Source: an uncultured Parabacteroides sp. (GTDB taxonomy: Bacteria; Bacteroidota; Bacteroidia; Bacteroidales; Tannerellaceae). Taken from it: a stretch of 64,000 bases of DNA. Position numbers and translations under genes: made by a program. Below, piece after piece: positions 1 to 9,426 of this stretch. The stretch spans positions 1-64,000 of the forward strand of contig UQLN01000018.1 of assembly GCA_900541965.1 (NCBI GenBank), read 5' to 3'. The notes below the pieces were generated by a model, which was not told the DNA's origin, ran no database searches, and saw only the letters and a list, made by a program, of their open reading frames with translations. How positions within the stretch are numbered: position 1 is the stretch's first letter; each line of letters starts with the position of its first letter.

Positions 1-55
1 CAGGTGACAGGTGACAGGTGACAGGTGACAGGTGACAGGTGACAGGTGACAGGTG
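1..55. repeat. Heptamer tandem array (CAGGTGA)n
   Basis: Seven perfect copies of CAGGTGA followed by a partial eighth copy, running from the first base, so the array may continue outside the window. It faces a second heptamer array at 135-197 in the opposite orientation, with about 80 bp of A+T-rich DNA between. No coding frame is apparent. Copy number in such arrays is usually variable. Confidence 0.9.
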
Positions 56-134
56 TTAACAAAATAAGCGAAAGAGACAAGTTTTTCAATAAAAATTTAT
101 CCCTTTTTACATTATCCTAATCCCGCTTGCCGCT

Positions 135-197
135 AACTGTCAACTGTCACTTGTCAACTGTCAACTATCAACTGTCAACTATCAACTATCACCTGCC
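135..197. repeat. Heptamer tandem array (AACTGTC/AACTATC)
   Basis: Nine consecutive heptamers: AACTGTC, AACTGTC, ACTTGTC, AACTGTC, AACTATC, AACTGTC, AACTATC, AACTATC, ACCTGCC. The reverse complement of the unit (CAGTTGA when phased) differs from the array at 1-55 by one base, so the two arrays form an inverted pair. The first four copies occur in the same order at 7224-7251 and, with one change, at 13526-13553, which indicates a dispersed element. It lies upstream of the helicase gene; a TACCTTTA box at 252-259 could be that gene's -7 promoter element. Confidence 0.9.
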
Positions 198-284
198 AAT
201 TACTTCTCGTCAATTATTCCACCGCTTCATAGTCAAATATTCCTAAATTATGACTACCTTTACACGTTATTTGAATGTTGAAAA

Positions 285-1547
285 ATGAGATTTGACGAAT
301 TGGATTTGGAAGAGGCTATATTGGATGGCCTCGACGCTATGAATTTTTTAGAAACAACCCCTGTGCAGGAACTGACTATTCCGGTAATATTGGAAGGTAA
401 AGATATTATAGCATGCGCACAGACTGGAACAGGAAAAACAGCAGCTTATGTTCTGCCTGTCATTAACGAACTTAGCAAAGGGGAACATCCGGCTAACGTG
501 ATTAACGCCATTATCATGGCTCCTACACGTGAATTGGCACAACAAATAGACCAACAAATAGAAGGATTCACTTATTTTATTCCGGTTTCGGCAGTTGCGG
601 TCTACGGAGGTACCGATGGTATCGCCTGGGAACAACAGAAGCGTGGTATGGAAATGGGAGCCGATATAGTAATTGCAACTCCGGGACGCCTGTTATCACA
701 TATCAAAATGGGTACGGTAGACCTATCGCAAGTCTCATTCTTTATTCTCGACGAAGCAGATCGCATGCTCGATATGGGATTCTATGATGACATTATGAAG
801 GTGCATAAGCTTTTGCCTCCTACCTGCCAGATCATCATGTTCTCGGCCACCATGCCTCCCAAGATACGGACACTGGCAAAAACAATCCTGAAAAATCCCG
901 AAGAAATAAAGATAGCCATTTCACGTCCTCCCGAATCCATCATGCAAACGGCTTATATTTGTCACGATACACAAAAAATCCAGATACTTCAGGATTTGTT
1001 TAATCAGAGCCGCCCGCAACGTGTTATCATCTTCTCTTCCTCCAAAATGAAAGTAAAGGAGCTGACAAGCACACTAAGCCGCATGAAGTTTAATGTAGCC
1101 CAAATGCATTCAGACCTCGAACAAGCGACCCGCGAAGAGGTAATGAAGGATTTCAAGAATGGACGTATCGATATTCTGGTAGCAACAGACGTAGTGGCAC
1201 GCGGTATCGACATCAACGATATTAAGCTGGTTGTAAACTTCGATATTCCCCACGATCCGGAAGACTATGTACACCGCATCGGACGTACGGCACGAGGAAC
1301 CAATGGCGAAGGACTTGCCATCACATTTGTAGCAACAGACGAACAGGCAAAATTCAAACAAATAGAAAAATTCCTGAATAAAGAAGTCTATAAAATCCCG
1401 ATAGATCCCAAATTCGGTGAAGCTCCAGCTTATGAACCTGAGAAATATGGGAACATGAAAAAAGGCCGAGGCGGCCGACCACGTAAACAGGAAAATAGCA
1501 AGAACAATAAAAGTAAATCTCCCCGTCAGAAATCAAATAAAAGCTGA
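285..1547 (+). CDS. DEAD-box ATP-dependent RNA helicase (RhlE-like)
   Basis: An ATP-dependent RNA helicase of 420 residues, probably acting in rRNA maturation or RNA turnover. All core motifs are visible: Q-motif glutamine near residue 28, Walker A AQTGTGKT at 45-52, PTREL near 80, DEAD at 156-159, SAT at 187-189, and motif VI HRIGRTAR at 330-337. After about residue 395 comes a lysine/arginine-rich, disordered-looking tail, common in RhlE-type enzymes and likely used for RNA binding. It starts at the first ATG after a short A+T-rich leader and is a single-gene transcript ending at a hairpin shared with the convergent rho gene. The subfamily (RhlE rather than CsdA/DbpA) is judged from size and tail. 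Confidence 0.93.
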   Translation: MRFDELDLEEAILDGLDAMNFLETTPVQELTIPVILEGKDIIACAQTGTGKTAAYVLPVINELSKGEHPANVINAIIMAPTRELAQQIDQQIEGFTYFIPVSAVAVYGGTDGIAWEQQKRGMEMGADIVIATPGRLLSHIKMGTVDLSQVSFFILDEADRMLDMGFYDDIMKVHKLLPPTCQIIMFSATMPPKIRTLAKTILKNPEEIKIAISRPPESIMQTAYICHDTQKIQILQDLFNQSRPQRVIIFSSSKMKVKELTSTLSRMKFNVAQMHSDLEQATREEVMKDFKNGRIDILVATDVVARGIDINDIKLVVNFDIPHDPEDYVHRIGRTARGTNGEGLAITFVATDEQAKFKQIEKFLNKEVYKIPIDPKFGEAPAYEPEKYGNMKKGRGGRPRKQENSKNNKSKSPRQKSNKS

Positions 1548-1582
1548 AACACACAGCCCCTCCTTAAACAGAGGCATCATAA

Positions 1583-1609
1583 AAAAGGCATCCTGTAAAG
1601 ATGCCTTTT
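1583..1609. terminator. Bidirectional terminator between helicase and rho
   Basis: A 10-bp stem, AAAAGGCATC at 1583-1592 pairing with GATGCCTTTT at 1600-1609, around a 7-base loop. The A-tract on one side and T-tract on the other let it serve both convergent genes. Confidence 0.85.
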
Positions 1610-1641
1610 CTTATATCTCTATATATGTAGTTCTTAAACCA

Positions 1642-3729
1642 TCAACCATTCATTGAAGCCAGAAATTCCATATTATCGAATGTCTGTTCCATACGTTTCT
1701 TTACAAACTCCATTGCTTCGATTGAATTCATATCCGAAAGATACTTACGGAGTATCCACATGCGGTTCAATGTGCTGTCATCCTGCAACAAATCATCACG
1801 ACGTGTGCTGGAAGCCATAATATCGACAGCCGGATAAATACGCTTGTTGGATAACTTACGGTCAAGCTGCAACTCCATATTACCAGTTCCTTTAAACTCT
1901 TCAAAGATTACATCATCCATCTTCGAACCCGTTTCCGTCAACGCTGTGGCAAGGATTGTAAGACTACCACCGTTTTCAATATTACGGGCAGCACCAAAGA
2001 AACGTTTTGGCTTCTGCAATGCATTTGCATCCACACCACCTGAAAGAACCTTACCGGAAGCCGGTTGTACAGTATTATAAGCACGTGCCAGACGGGTGAT
2101 AGAGTCGAGAAGAATTACCACATCATGGCCACACTCAACCATACGTTTTGCTTTATTCAATACGATTTCCGCAATCTTCACGTGACGTTCTGCCGGCTCG
2201 TCAAAAGTAGAAGCAATAACTTCAGCATCTACACTGCGGGCCATATCCGTTACCTCTTCAGGACGTTCGTCTATCAACAGGATAATCATATAGACTTCCG
2301 GATGATTTGCTGCAATTGCATTTGCAATATCTTTCAGCAACATCGTTTTACCGGTCTTTGGCTGTGCAACAATCAGACCACGTTGTCCTTTACCTATCGG
2401 AGAGAAAAGGTCTACCACACGTACAGCGATATTATCATATACCTTAGGAGCTTTACGAGCTGTAAGCATAAACTTTTCATCCGGGAAAAGCGGTGTCAAA
2501 TGGTCGAAAGGAACACGGTCGCGAACTTCTTCCGGAGTGCGTCCGTTAATCAAATCCACCTTTACCAACGGAAAATACTTTTCACCTTCTTTCGGAGGAC
2601 GGATAGCCCCCTCTACCACATCACCGGTTTTTAAACCGAACAGCTTAATCTGGGATTGGGATACATAAATATCATCAGGAGATGTCAGATAATTATAATC
2701 GGAAGAGCGAAGGAAACCATAACCGTCCGGCATCATTTCAAGGACACCTACGCCTGTAAGGATACCATCGAACTCATACTGTTTTTCCTGCTGTTGCTGG
2801 TTGTTAGCCTGATTATTGCGGGGATTATTATGAGCATTCTGACGATTATTCTGGCGATTGGCCGGCTGTGGATTATTATTGTTGTTATTGTTCGTATTCG
2901 TATTGTTGTTCGTACTTGGTTCACTTTGCGCCGCTTTCGGTTCAGGACGGTTTGGCGTTGAAGACAAGGGGAACAACTGGTCGAGCACCGATTTAGTATC
3001 CGGATGACGGAACACCACACGTTTCGGTTCGTTCGGCGTTGCAGCCGTTGTTGCTGTTGATTCCGGTAAAGCAGGTTCCGATGCTGCTTCTGTAACCTCC
3101 GGAGCTTCCGGGAGTGCCGCTTCATTCTCTACCACAACAGGAGGAAGCAAAGCTTTTTCGGCTTTCTTTATTACCTTTTTTACCATGGGTTTCGATACCG
3201 GTTCAGCAACTGCCTCAGGTGTTTTTACTTCTGCCGGAACTTCTACCGCCGGAACTTCTTTCGCATCAGATAAAGGAGCGTTTGCCGAAACCGGAGTCTT
3301 TTGGTTTGCCACTGTTACTTCCGGTTCTTTTGCCGGAGCTGCCTCTCCTACTTTATCTTTCTTTTCTATACGAGTCCGTTTCTTACGTTCAGGACGTTCT
3401 TTATTGCCAGCAGGCGTCGCTTCTGTGGTTTCGGCTGGTTTTGCAACAGTGGTCGTTTCTTTAGCTACTTCCGCTGGCTTTGCGGCTTTAGCAGTTGCAG
3501 ATTTTGCCGTCTTTTTACCTTTGGCTGGTCTTTCTGCTCTTTTAGCTTCTAACTCCTTAACCTTTTCTGCGTGAGTCTCTGCATAAGAGATTGCCTGTTC
3601 ATCAAGAATTCGGTAGATTAGTTCATCTTTTCTCAAAGCGCTTACTTTGGTTATTCCCAACTCTCCTGCAATAGTTTGCAACTCAGGAAGGAGTTTTTCA
3701 TTTAGTTCTAGAATGTTATATTTTTGCAT
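1642..3729 (-). CDS. rho: Transcription termination factor Rho, with large low-complexity insert
   Basis: A hexameric RNA-dependent ATPase that ends transcription. From the ATG at 3729 (MQKYNILELN) the protein is 695 residues, far longer than the roughly 420 of E. coli Rho. The N-terminal Rho_N helices (about 1-45) are followed by some 220 residues rich in Ala, Pro, Glu and Lys and then an Asn/Gln-rich stretch (about 270-320), before the cold-shock RNA-binding domain (DGYGFLRS). The P-loop AQPKTGKT lies near residue 455, followed by LIDERPEEVTDM. The frame is open further upstream, but that leader is hydrophobic and lacks a good start, so 3729 is preferred. Long inserts are known in Bacteroidota Rho proteins. 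The gene follows tilS on the same strand. Confidence 0.95.
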   Translation of the reverse strand: MQKYNILELNEKLLPELQTIAGELGITKVSALRKDELIYRILDEQAISYAETHAEKVKELEAKRAERPAKGKKTAKSATAKAAKPAEVAKETTTVAKPAETTEATPAGNKERPERKKRTRIEKKDKVGEAAPAKEPEVTVANQKTPVSANAPLSDAKEVPAVEVPAEVKTPEAVAEPVSKPMVKKVIKKAEKALLPPVVVENEAALPEAPEVTEAASEPALPESTATTAATPNEPKRVVFRHPDTKSVLDQLFPLSSTPNRPEPKAAQSEPSTNNNTNTNNNNNNNPQPANRQNNRQNAHNNPRNNQANNQQQQEKQYEFDGILTGVGVLEMMPDGYGFLRSSDYNYLTSPDDIYVSQSQIKLFGLKTGDVVEGAIRPPKEGEKYFPLVKVDLINGRTPEEVRDRVPFDHLTPLFPDEKFMLTARKAPKVYDNIAVRVVDLFSPIGKGQRGLIVAQPKTGKTMLLKDIANAIAANHPEVYMIILLIDERPEEVTDMARSVDAEVIASTFDEPAERHVKIAEIVLNKAKRMVECGHDVVILLDSITRLARAYNTVQPASGKVLSGGVDANALQKPKRFFGAARNIENGGSLTILATALTETGSKMDDVIFEEFKGTGNMELQLDRKLSNKRIYPAVDIMASSTRRDDLLQDDSTLNRMWILRKYLSDMNSIEAMEFVKKRMEQTFDNMEFLASMNG

Positions 3730-3898
3730 AATGTGAAGAAAAAAATAAAACAGCACATACAACATATCCCTACATGGGGCATATGCACAATGCGTTCATT
3801 GTATCTTTATAAATTTGAATTTAATAATTAATCATGTGAAAACCGGATTGTTCTGCTAACTGAAACATTAGTAACACATCTGCGGAGTGAAATCTTTG

Positions 3899-3906
3899 CA
3901 AATGTA
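3899..3906 (-). promoter_or_regulatory. Candidate -7 promoter box for rho
   Basis: Read on the minus strand this is TACATTTG, a match to TAnnTTTG, placed 12 bases past the tilS stop. It would give rho an untranslated leader of roughly 160 bases. No clear -33 box was found. Confidence 0.35.
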
Positions 3907-3917
3907 ATAATATTTTA

Positions 3918-5249
3918 CTAATACAGAGTCTTTGTTGAGAAAAAATTCACGATTAATGCGCATTTTGTCGCCGAACCTATAGAATACCGGTTGTCCGGAC
4001 GTTCTCCAACAATCCAGATAATATCGTTGCCACTACAAAGTAACCACACGCGTTCTTTTTCAAAGCGGCTAAATTTACGATCCGAAAAATAATCACTCAG
4101 CTTCTTACGTCCCTTCATTCCAAACGGAATAAACCAGTCACCATCTTTCCAGGTACGCAAGGTAAGCGGGAAAGCCAGTTTATCATAATCAAAATAAGCG
4201 ATATTTTTATCCTTCCGGATGTGAAAGTTCTCTGATATAACAACTCTGTTGAAAGATAGTTCAACCGGCCCCACCCATTTCTCCTCATTTCCTGATAAAA
4301 CATAGGTCTGTTCCGGTTTGGTTTCTATGGATGATAGCAACAGATAATCACGGTCTTTAACCAAACGGTGCGTAGGAGAAAAGAACAGTTTCCCCGGCTC
4401 ACCCTCCAAAGATGCATAAATATCCTCCGACACGGTACGGGAAAAATTATACGCTTTCAATAGTTCATACAAAATAGCATCAGGAGAGGGATAATGCATT
4501 AAAGCAGGGATGGAAATGCGATTACCTTCATCCAGCACTTCAGCTTTCGCCTGTTCCACTACGTGCACATAAACAGCCTCGGCTGCCGACAAGTGGTCTG
4601 CCGTACGCGCAATAGCCGTACGTACGGATGGATTTATTTCTTCCAACAGGGGAAGTATACGCAAACGGATAAAATTGCGCGTATAAGCATCAGAAAGGTT
4701 TGTACTGTCCGTCACATAAGAGATATTCCCAGCATCCAGCCAGGCCGTTATTTCCTTACGGGTTACGCAAAGTAAAGGACGAACCACATAACCGTTTTTA
4801 GGACGGATACCACTCATTCCCCGAATACCTGTACCCCTTACCAGATTCATCAATACGGTTTCCACACTATCGTCGCGATGGTGTGCTACGGCAATTGCCT
4901 GGGCGCCGGTTTCCGAACGTTTCTCCTCAAACCAATTATAGCGTAATTCACGCGCCGCCATTTCGATAGACAAATGATTGGCAGCAGCATATTGCTCCGT
5001 ATCAAAATCTGTTTTCAGGAAAGGGACTTGCAAGGTCTTAGCATACTCTTCGGCAAAACGTTCATCCCGCATGGATTCTTCTCCACGCAGGTGGAAATTA
5101 CAATGTGCCGCAATACAGGAATAGCCCAACTTAACCAAAAGGGTAAGTAGGGCTATCGAATCTGCTCCGCCACTCAAGCCAACCAATACCGGACAGCTTT
5201 CTTCGAGTAGCTGATATTTTTCTATGTATGCACGGACAGTGTCGCGCAT
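3918..5249 (-). CDS. tilS: tRNA(Ile)-lysidine synthetase TilS
   Basis: Modifies cytidine 34 of the CAU-anticodon tRNA-Ile to lysidine using ATP, which switches decoding from AUG to AUA; an essential cytoplasmic enzyme. The 443-residue protein has the N-type ATP pyrophosphatase signature SGGADS at residues 26-31 and the family's HCNFHLRGEES and AVAHHRDDSVET segments in the first 130 residues, then the longer C-terminal region typical of full-length TilS. It begins four bases after the zinc-ribbon gene, so the two are almost certainly co-transcribed with the Nif3-like gene further upstream. The start MRDTVRAYIEKY is the only well-placed ATG. Confidence 0.95.
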   Translation of the reverse strand: MRDTVRAYIEKYQLLEESCPVLVGLSGGADSIALLTLLVKLGYSCIAAHCNFHLRGEESMRDERFAEEYAKTLQVPFLKTDFDTEQYAAANHLSIEMAARELRYNWFEEKRSETGAQAIAVAHHRDDSVETVLMNLVRGTGIRGMSGIRPKNGYVVRPLLCVTRKEITAWLDAGNISYVTDSTNLSDAYTRNFIRLRILPLLEEINPSVRTAIARTADHLSAAEAVYVHVVEQAKAEVLDEGNRISIPALMHYPSPDAILYELLKAYNFSRTVSEDIYASLEGEPGKLFFSPTHRLVKDRDYLLLSSIETKPEQTYVLSGNEEKWVGPVELSFNRVVISENFHIRKDKNIAYFDYDKLAFPLTLRTWKDGDWFIPFGMKGRKKLSDYFSDRKFSRFEKERVWLLCSGNDIIWIVGERPDNRYSIGSATKCALIVNFFSTKTLY

Positions 5250-5253
5250 CGTT

Positions 5254-6018
5254 TTATTCGTCTACACCTGCCAATTCAGGGTCAATCATGATACGACCGC
5301 AGTATTCGCATACGATTACTTTCTTACGCATCTTGATATCCATCTGTTTCTGGGGCGGAATCTTATTAAAGCAACCACCGCAAGCATCACGCTGGATGTA
5401 TACAACAGCCAAACCGTTGCGTGCACCCTTACGGATACGTTTGAATGCAGTCAGCAAACGCGGTTCGATATTTGCTTCCAGCTTTTTAGCCTTTTCGCGC
5501 AATTTCTCTTCATCCTGCTTGGTTTCAGAAATAATCTGTTCCAATTCGCTCTTTTTCTGGACAAGGTCAGCTTTACGACCTTCCAGACGTTCGTTCAATT
5601 CTGCAATTTCAACCTTCTTATGGCCTATTGCTTCACCGAACTCACGGATTTTCTTTTCAGAGAATTCGATTTCAAGTCCCTGGAATTCTATTTCCTTCGA
5701 CAAGTTATCAAATTCACGGTTATTACGGACGTTATCTAATTGTGTTTTATATTTCTCAATCAGTCCGGTTGATTCCGTAATCTTATGTTTCTGTTCTACA
5801 ACAGCGTTTTCAAAGTCTTTGATCTCCGCCAAATAGTTCTGAAGACGTGTTTCCAGACCAGCGATTTCATCCTCAAGGTCCTGCACCTCCAAAGGAAGCT
5901 CTCCGCGAAGGGTTTTGATCTTATCAATTTCAGTCATCATAGTCTGAAGTTGATACAGCGTAGAAAGCTTTTCTTCAACTGTAATTTCTTTTTCAGCTGA
6001 TTGTTTCTCTGTAGCCAT
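5254..6018 (-). CDS. Coiled-coil protein with C-terminal C4 zinc ribbon
   Basis: A 254-residue protein made mostly of charged heptad-like helix (about residues 10-200), which predicts a long antiparallel coiled coil, followed by a zinc ribbon with CGGC near 209-213 and CEYC near 237-240. This is the architecture of the HP0958/DUF164 family, described as a chaperone or RNA-binding factor in epsilonproteobacteria; its role in Bacteroidota is unknown. It lies one base past the Nif3-like stop and four bases before tilS, so it sits in a tight operon. All four zinc cysteines are present. Confidence 0.88.
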   Translation of the reverse strand: MATEKQSAEKEITVEEKLSTLYQLQTMMTEIDKIKTLRGELPLEVQDLEDEIAGLETRLQNYLAEIKDFENAVVEQKHKITESTGLIEKYKTQLDNVRNNREFDNLSKEIEFQGLEIEFSEKKIREFGEAIGHKKVEIAELNERLEGRKADLVQKKSELEQIISETKQDEEKLREKAKKLEANIEPRLLTAFKRIRKGARNGLAVVYIQRDACGGCFNKIPPQKQMDIKMRKKVIVCEYCGRIMIDPELAGVDE

Positions 6019-6019
6019 T

Positions 6020-7117
6020 CTATAAATATTTTACTGGGTTTGAATTAACATTCGAAAAATGTAGGGCAAAGGTAGGGAATTTTTTCGATATTATGTTATA
6101 AAAGATATCTTTTGTACAGACTTCGCTTTCATAATGACCGATAACCGCCAATAGAATACGGTCTTCCACATCATAGAAGTCATTATATTTTGCTTCGCCG
6201 GTGATAAAAACATCCGCTCCATAATTAATTGCATCCTTAATCAGGAAAGCACCGCTACCGCCGCAGATAGCTACTTCCCGTATTTCCTTTCCGGTAAGCG
6301 GAGAATGTTTCACACAGCCCACCTGGAAAAGTTCCTTGATTCGTTGCAGGAAACTCAGTTCATCTTCGCCTTCCGGCAACTCTCCCACAATACCTGAGCC
6401 AGCCTGGTTCCAAGAATTATCGAGCGCATAAAAATCGAAAGCCGGTTCTTCGTATGGATGAACGGAAAGCAGGGCACGGGTAATTGTTGCCTTTTTGAAA
6501 GCTGGCAGGATGGTTTCGATACGGACTTCATGCTCAAAATGCAGCTCGCCTATTTCCCCGCAAAACGGATGGCAGTCTTCACCGGCACGGAAAGTCCCCT
6601 CTCCTTTCAGGTTATAACTGCACGAATCATAATCGCCTACACTTCCGGCTCCTGCATTAAACAGAGTATTACGTACCAATTCCGCATAGGCTTCCGGTAC
6701 AAATGTCACCAGTTTCAACAAGGCTCCTTTCTGCGGGCTCAGGATACGGACATTCTGCAAGCCTATCAGCTCTGCCAACCGGTAGTTTACCCCTCCCACT
6801 GCATTATCCAGATTGGTATGGGCGGAATAGATTACCAAATCGTATTTGCATGCTTTCATCATGCAACGTTCGATATAGGTAGAACCGGTCAACGACTTAA
6901 AAGCTTTAAAGGCTAAAGGATGATGGGAAATGATGAGATTGCACTCTTTTTCGATGGCTTCATCAATGACTTCCTCAGTCACATCCAAACAAAGCATTGC
7001 TCCGGTTGCATACTGGTTTACATCACCTACCTGCACACCGGCATTGTCGAAACTTTCCTGCAAAGGCAGGGGAGCGTGTTGCTCTATCTCTTTCAGAATA
7101 TCCTTAATCCGTACCAT
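6020..7117 (-). CDS. Nif3-like dinuclear metal centre protein
   Basis: Member of the NIF3/YbgI (GTP cyclohydrolase I type 2-like) family, which form ring-shaped hexamers with a dinuclear metal site; the physiological substrate is not settled. Metal-ligand segments are visible: ISHHPLAF at about 63-70, HTNLDNAVGG near 100-110 and GHYESE near 330. At 365 residues it is the long version, with a central PII/CutA-like insert (about 125-235) absent from the roughly 250-residue E. coli form. It is the first gene of the run with the zinc-ribbon protein and tilS. A heptamer repeat element separates it from aspS upstream. Confidence 0.92.
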   Translation of the reverse strand: MVRIKDILKEIEQHAPLPLQESFDNAGVQVGDVNQYATGAMLCLDVTEEVIDEAIEKECNLIISHHPLAFKAFKSLTGSTYIERCMMKACKYDLVIYSAHTNLDNAVGGVNYRLAELIGLQNVRILSPQKGALLKLVTFVPEAYAELVRNTLFNAGAGSVGDYDSCSYNLKGEGTFRAGEDCHPFCGEIGELHFEHEVRIETILPAFKKATITRALLSVHPYEEPAFDFYALDNSWNQAGSGIVGELPEGEDELSFLQRIKELFQVGCVKHSPLTGKEIREVAICGGSGAFLIKDAINYGADVFITGEAKYNDFYDVEDRILLAVIGHYESEVCTKDIFYNIISKKFPTFALHFSNVNSNPVKYL

Positions 7118-7121
7118 AATT

Positions 7122-7251
7122 CAGTTGACAGTTGACATGTGACAATTGAGAGTTAACAGATAGCAAGTGACAGTTAACAATTATTTCGGCTTTCAGCCGA
7201 TGTATTAATTGAACGCGAAGCCCAACTGTCAACTGTCACTTGTCAACTGTC
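7122..7251. repeat. Inverted heptamer arrays flanking a palindrome
   Basis: On the left, 7122-7177 holds eight heptamers in continuous phase (CAGTTGA, CAGTTGA, CATGTGA, CAATTGA and degenerate copies). On the right, 7224-7251 holds AACTGTC, AACTGTC, ACTTGTC, AACTGTC in the opposite orientation. Between them is a perfect 6-bp hairpin, TCGGCT-TTC-AGCCGA, at 7186-7200. The right arm stops two bases short of the aspS stop codon. The layout mirrors that at 1-197, which supports a single type of dispersed element. Confidence 0.85.
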
Positions 7252-7253
7252 AA

Positions 7254-9011
7254 TTATTCTTTTACTTCTACTTTCAGGCAAAGTTCTTCAAGCTGGGAGT
7301 CGTCGATTTGTCCCGGAGCATCCAGCATGACATCGCGTCCTGAGTTGTTCTTCGGGAATGCGATACAGTCGCGGATTGAATCCAGGCCGGCAAACAAAGA
7401 TACCCAACGGTCCAAACCGTAAGCAAGCCCACCGTGAGGAGGCGCACCGTATTTGAAGGCATTCATCAGGAAGCCAAAACGTTCCTGAGCCTTTTCTTCG
7501 GTAAAGCCCAACAGTCTGAACATCTTATCCTGCAACTGGCTGTCGTGGATACGGATTGAACCTCCCCCCACTTCAACACCATTGATAACCATATCGTAAG
7601 CATTTGCACGAACAGCACCCGTATCAGAGTCCAACAAAGGAATATCTTCCGGTTTCGGAGAGGTAAACGGATGGTGCATTGCATAGAAACGCTGGTCTTC
7701 TTCGCTCCACTCAAACAGCGGGAAGTCTACCACCCAAAGACATGCAAACTTATTCTTATCGCGTAATCCTAACTGGCTTGCTACTTCAAGACGCAATTCG
7801 CAAAGCTGTTTGCGGGTCTTCATAGCATCATCGCCGGAAAGAATCAGAATCAGGTCGCCCGGTTTTGCACCGAAAGCCTCTTTCATCTGCTGCAACGTTT
7901 CCTGTGTATAGAATTTATCTACGCTCGATTTTACGCTTCCGTCTGCTTCCACACGCGCATAAACCATGCCTTTTGCACCAATCTGCGGACGTTTTACAAA
8001 CTCGGTCAGTGCATCCAGTTGCTTGCGGGTATAGGTTGCCGCACCTTCTGCACAGATACCGCCTACGTAAGCAGCATTATCGAATACGGAGAAACCATGA
8101 CCTTGCATGATATCCATCAGTTCGACAAACTTCATATCGAAACGCAGGTCCGGTTTATCGCTACCGTAATATTTCATCGCATCGTGCCAAGTCATGCGCT
8201 GGAACGGTTCTTTTATTTCAATTCCGCGGATTGTCTTGAACAAATGCTTTGCCATTCCTTCAAAAATAGTCAGCACGTCTTCCTGTTCCACAAAACTCAT
8301 TTCACAGTCTATCTGTGTAAATTCCGGCTGACGGTCCGCACGGAGGTCTTCATCACGGAAGCATTTCACAATCTGGAAGTAACGGTCGAAACCGGATACC
8401 ATCAACAGTTGCTTCAATGTTTGAGGAGACTGGGGAAGTGCATAGAACTGTCCCGGATTCATACGCGAAGGAACCACAAAGTCGCGTGCGCCTTCCGGAG
8501 TTGAATTTACAAGCACCGGAGTTTCCACTTCAAGGAAGCCTTGTTTATCCAGATAGTTACGTACTTCGAAAGCCATCTTATGGCGAAGTTCCAAGTTCTT
8601 GCGCACAGCGTTACGGCGCAAGTCCAGGTAACGGTATTTCATACGAAGGTCATCGCCTCCGTCTGTATCATCTTCAATAGTGAAAGGAGGGGTTACAGCC
8701 GAATTCAGAACGTTCAGTTCCGAAGCAATGACTTCAATCTCCCCGGTCGGAAGATTTGCATTCTTATTGGAACGTTCGCGGACGGTTCCTGTTACCTGAA
8801 TTACATATTCGCGTCCCAGCTTGTTTGCTTTTTCACAAAGGGCAGCATCTACCTCCTGGTTAAATACCAACTGGGTTATACCATAACGGTCGCGGATATC
8901 CACGAAAGTCATACCACCCATCTTACGGGTTTTCTGTACCCATCCGGCAAGCGTAATTACCAAGCCTTCGTCGGCAAGGCGCAAGTCGCCACAAGTTCTC
9001 GTTCTATACAT
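7254..9011 (-). CDS. aspS: Aspartyl-tRNA synthetase
   Basis: Charges tRNA-Asp in the cytoplasm. The 585-residue protein has the bacterial AspRS order: N-terminal OB fold (GWVQKTRKMGGMTF near 24-37), class II catalytic core with the FRDED motif-2 segment, a GAD insertion in the middle, and motif 3 GLAYGLDRW near residue 545. Length and motif order are normal for the bacterial type. Whether it discriminates between tRNA-Asp and tRNA-Asn cannot be read with confidence. It begins at MYRTRTCGDLRL, with a probable TATCTTTG promoter box about 45 bases upstream, and is followed by the heptamer element. Confidence 0.97.
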   Translation of the reverse strand: MYRTRTCGDLRLADEGLVITLAGWVQKTRKMGGMTFVDIRDRYGITQLVFNQEVDAALCEKANKLGREYVIQVTGTVRERSNKNANLPTGEIEVIASELNVLNSAVTPPFTIEDDTDGGDDLRMKYRYLDLRRNAVRKNLELRHKMAFEVRNYLDKQGFLEVETPVLVNSTPEGARDFVVPSRMNPGQFYALPQSPQTLKQLLMVSGFDRYFQIVKCFRDEDLRADRQPEFTQIDCEMSFVEQEDVLTIFEGMAKHLFKTIRGIEIKEPFQRMTWHDAMKYYGSDKPDLRFDMKFVELMDIMQGHGFSVFDNAAYVGGICAEGAATYTRKQLDALTEFVKRPQIGAKGMVYARVEADGSVKSSVDKFYTQETLQQMKEAFGAKPGDLILILSGDDAMKTRKQLCELRLEVASQLGLRDKNKFACLWVVDFPLFEWSEEDQRFYAMHHPFTSPKPEDIPLLDSDTGAVRANAYDMVINGVEVGGGSIRIHDSQLQDKMFRLLGFTEEKAQERFGFLMNAFKYGAPPHGGLAYGLDRWVSLFAGLDSIRDCIAFPKNNSGRDVMLDAPGQIDDSQLEELCLKVEVKE

Positions 9012-9052
9012 GTTTTATATGGATTAAACTATTATTTCAAAAACTATGGCTG

Positions 9053-9060
9053 CAAAGATA
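9053..9060 (-). promoter_or_regulatory. Candidate -7 promoter box for aspS
   Basis: Minus-strand TATCTTTG, an exact match to TAnnTTTG, with a predicted start of transcription about 36 bases before the aspS ATG. No good -33 TTTG is seen. Confidence 0.5.
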
Positions 9061-9350
9061 ATAATAATAAAAATGATGTTATTGCTAAATATGGGGAAAA
9101 CAGAAAGTAAAAATAGGGCAACAGGCTTTATTCGAAGGAGAATACATTATGATAGTTTTTCATACCCGCAAGTGACATTATTTCAAAATTAAGGACTTAA
9201 CGCTAACAAGTACTATTTCCAAAAACTGTATTTCAGCAGTATCCGAGCCGTTTTTACAGACAAATACGGTCTTTTTTCAATCACTATGGAGGCATTTACA
9301 ATTACTTTCGGAGTAATTTATATTAGTATCGGTAGTAATTTACAGTTATA
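9061..9350. other. Non-coding stretch with no recognised element
   Basis: A+T-rich intergenic DNA between the aspS promoter and the palindromic repeat array. No convincing coding frame, tRNA, or strong hairpin was found. A short T-run after CGGTC near 9265-9277 has only a weak partial stem. Confidence 0.5.
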
Positions 9351-9356
9351 TTTGAC

Positions 9357-9426
9357 CTCAAAACATACATATTTTGCATTCAAAACATATATGTTTCGAT
9401 TTTAAAGCATATATGTTTTGATTTTT
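9357..9426. repeat. Palindromic intergenic repeat array (ACATATATGT type)
   Basis: Three units of about 22 bases, each an imperfect palindrome around ACATACAT or CATATATG and separated by TTTGCATTC or TTCGATTTT-like linkers. The core words are AAAACATACATATTTT, AAAACATATATGTTT and AAAGCATATATGTTTTG. The same word family recurs at 19580-19671 and 47992-48073. Confidence 0.8.

Noticed and set aside
1..55. Heptamer array as the end of a CRISPR array
   Set aside because: Units are directly adjacent with no spacers.
2065..3574. Several open frames on the strand opposite rho
   Set aside because: All are antisense to the well-supported rho gene and their composition mirrors its low-complexity insert.
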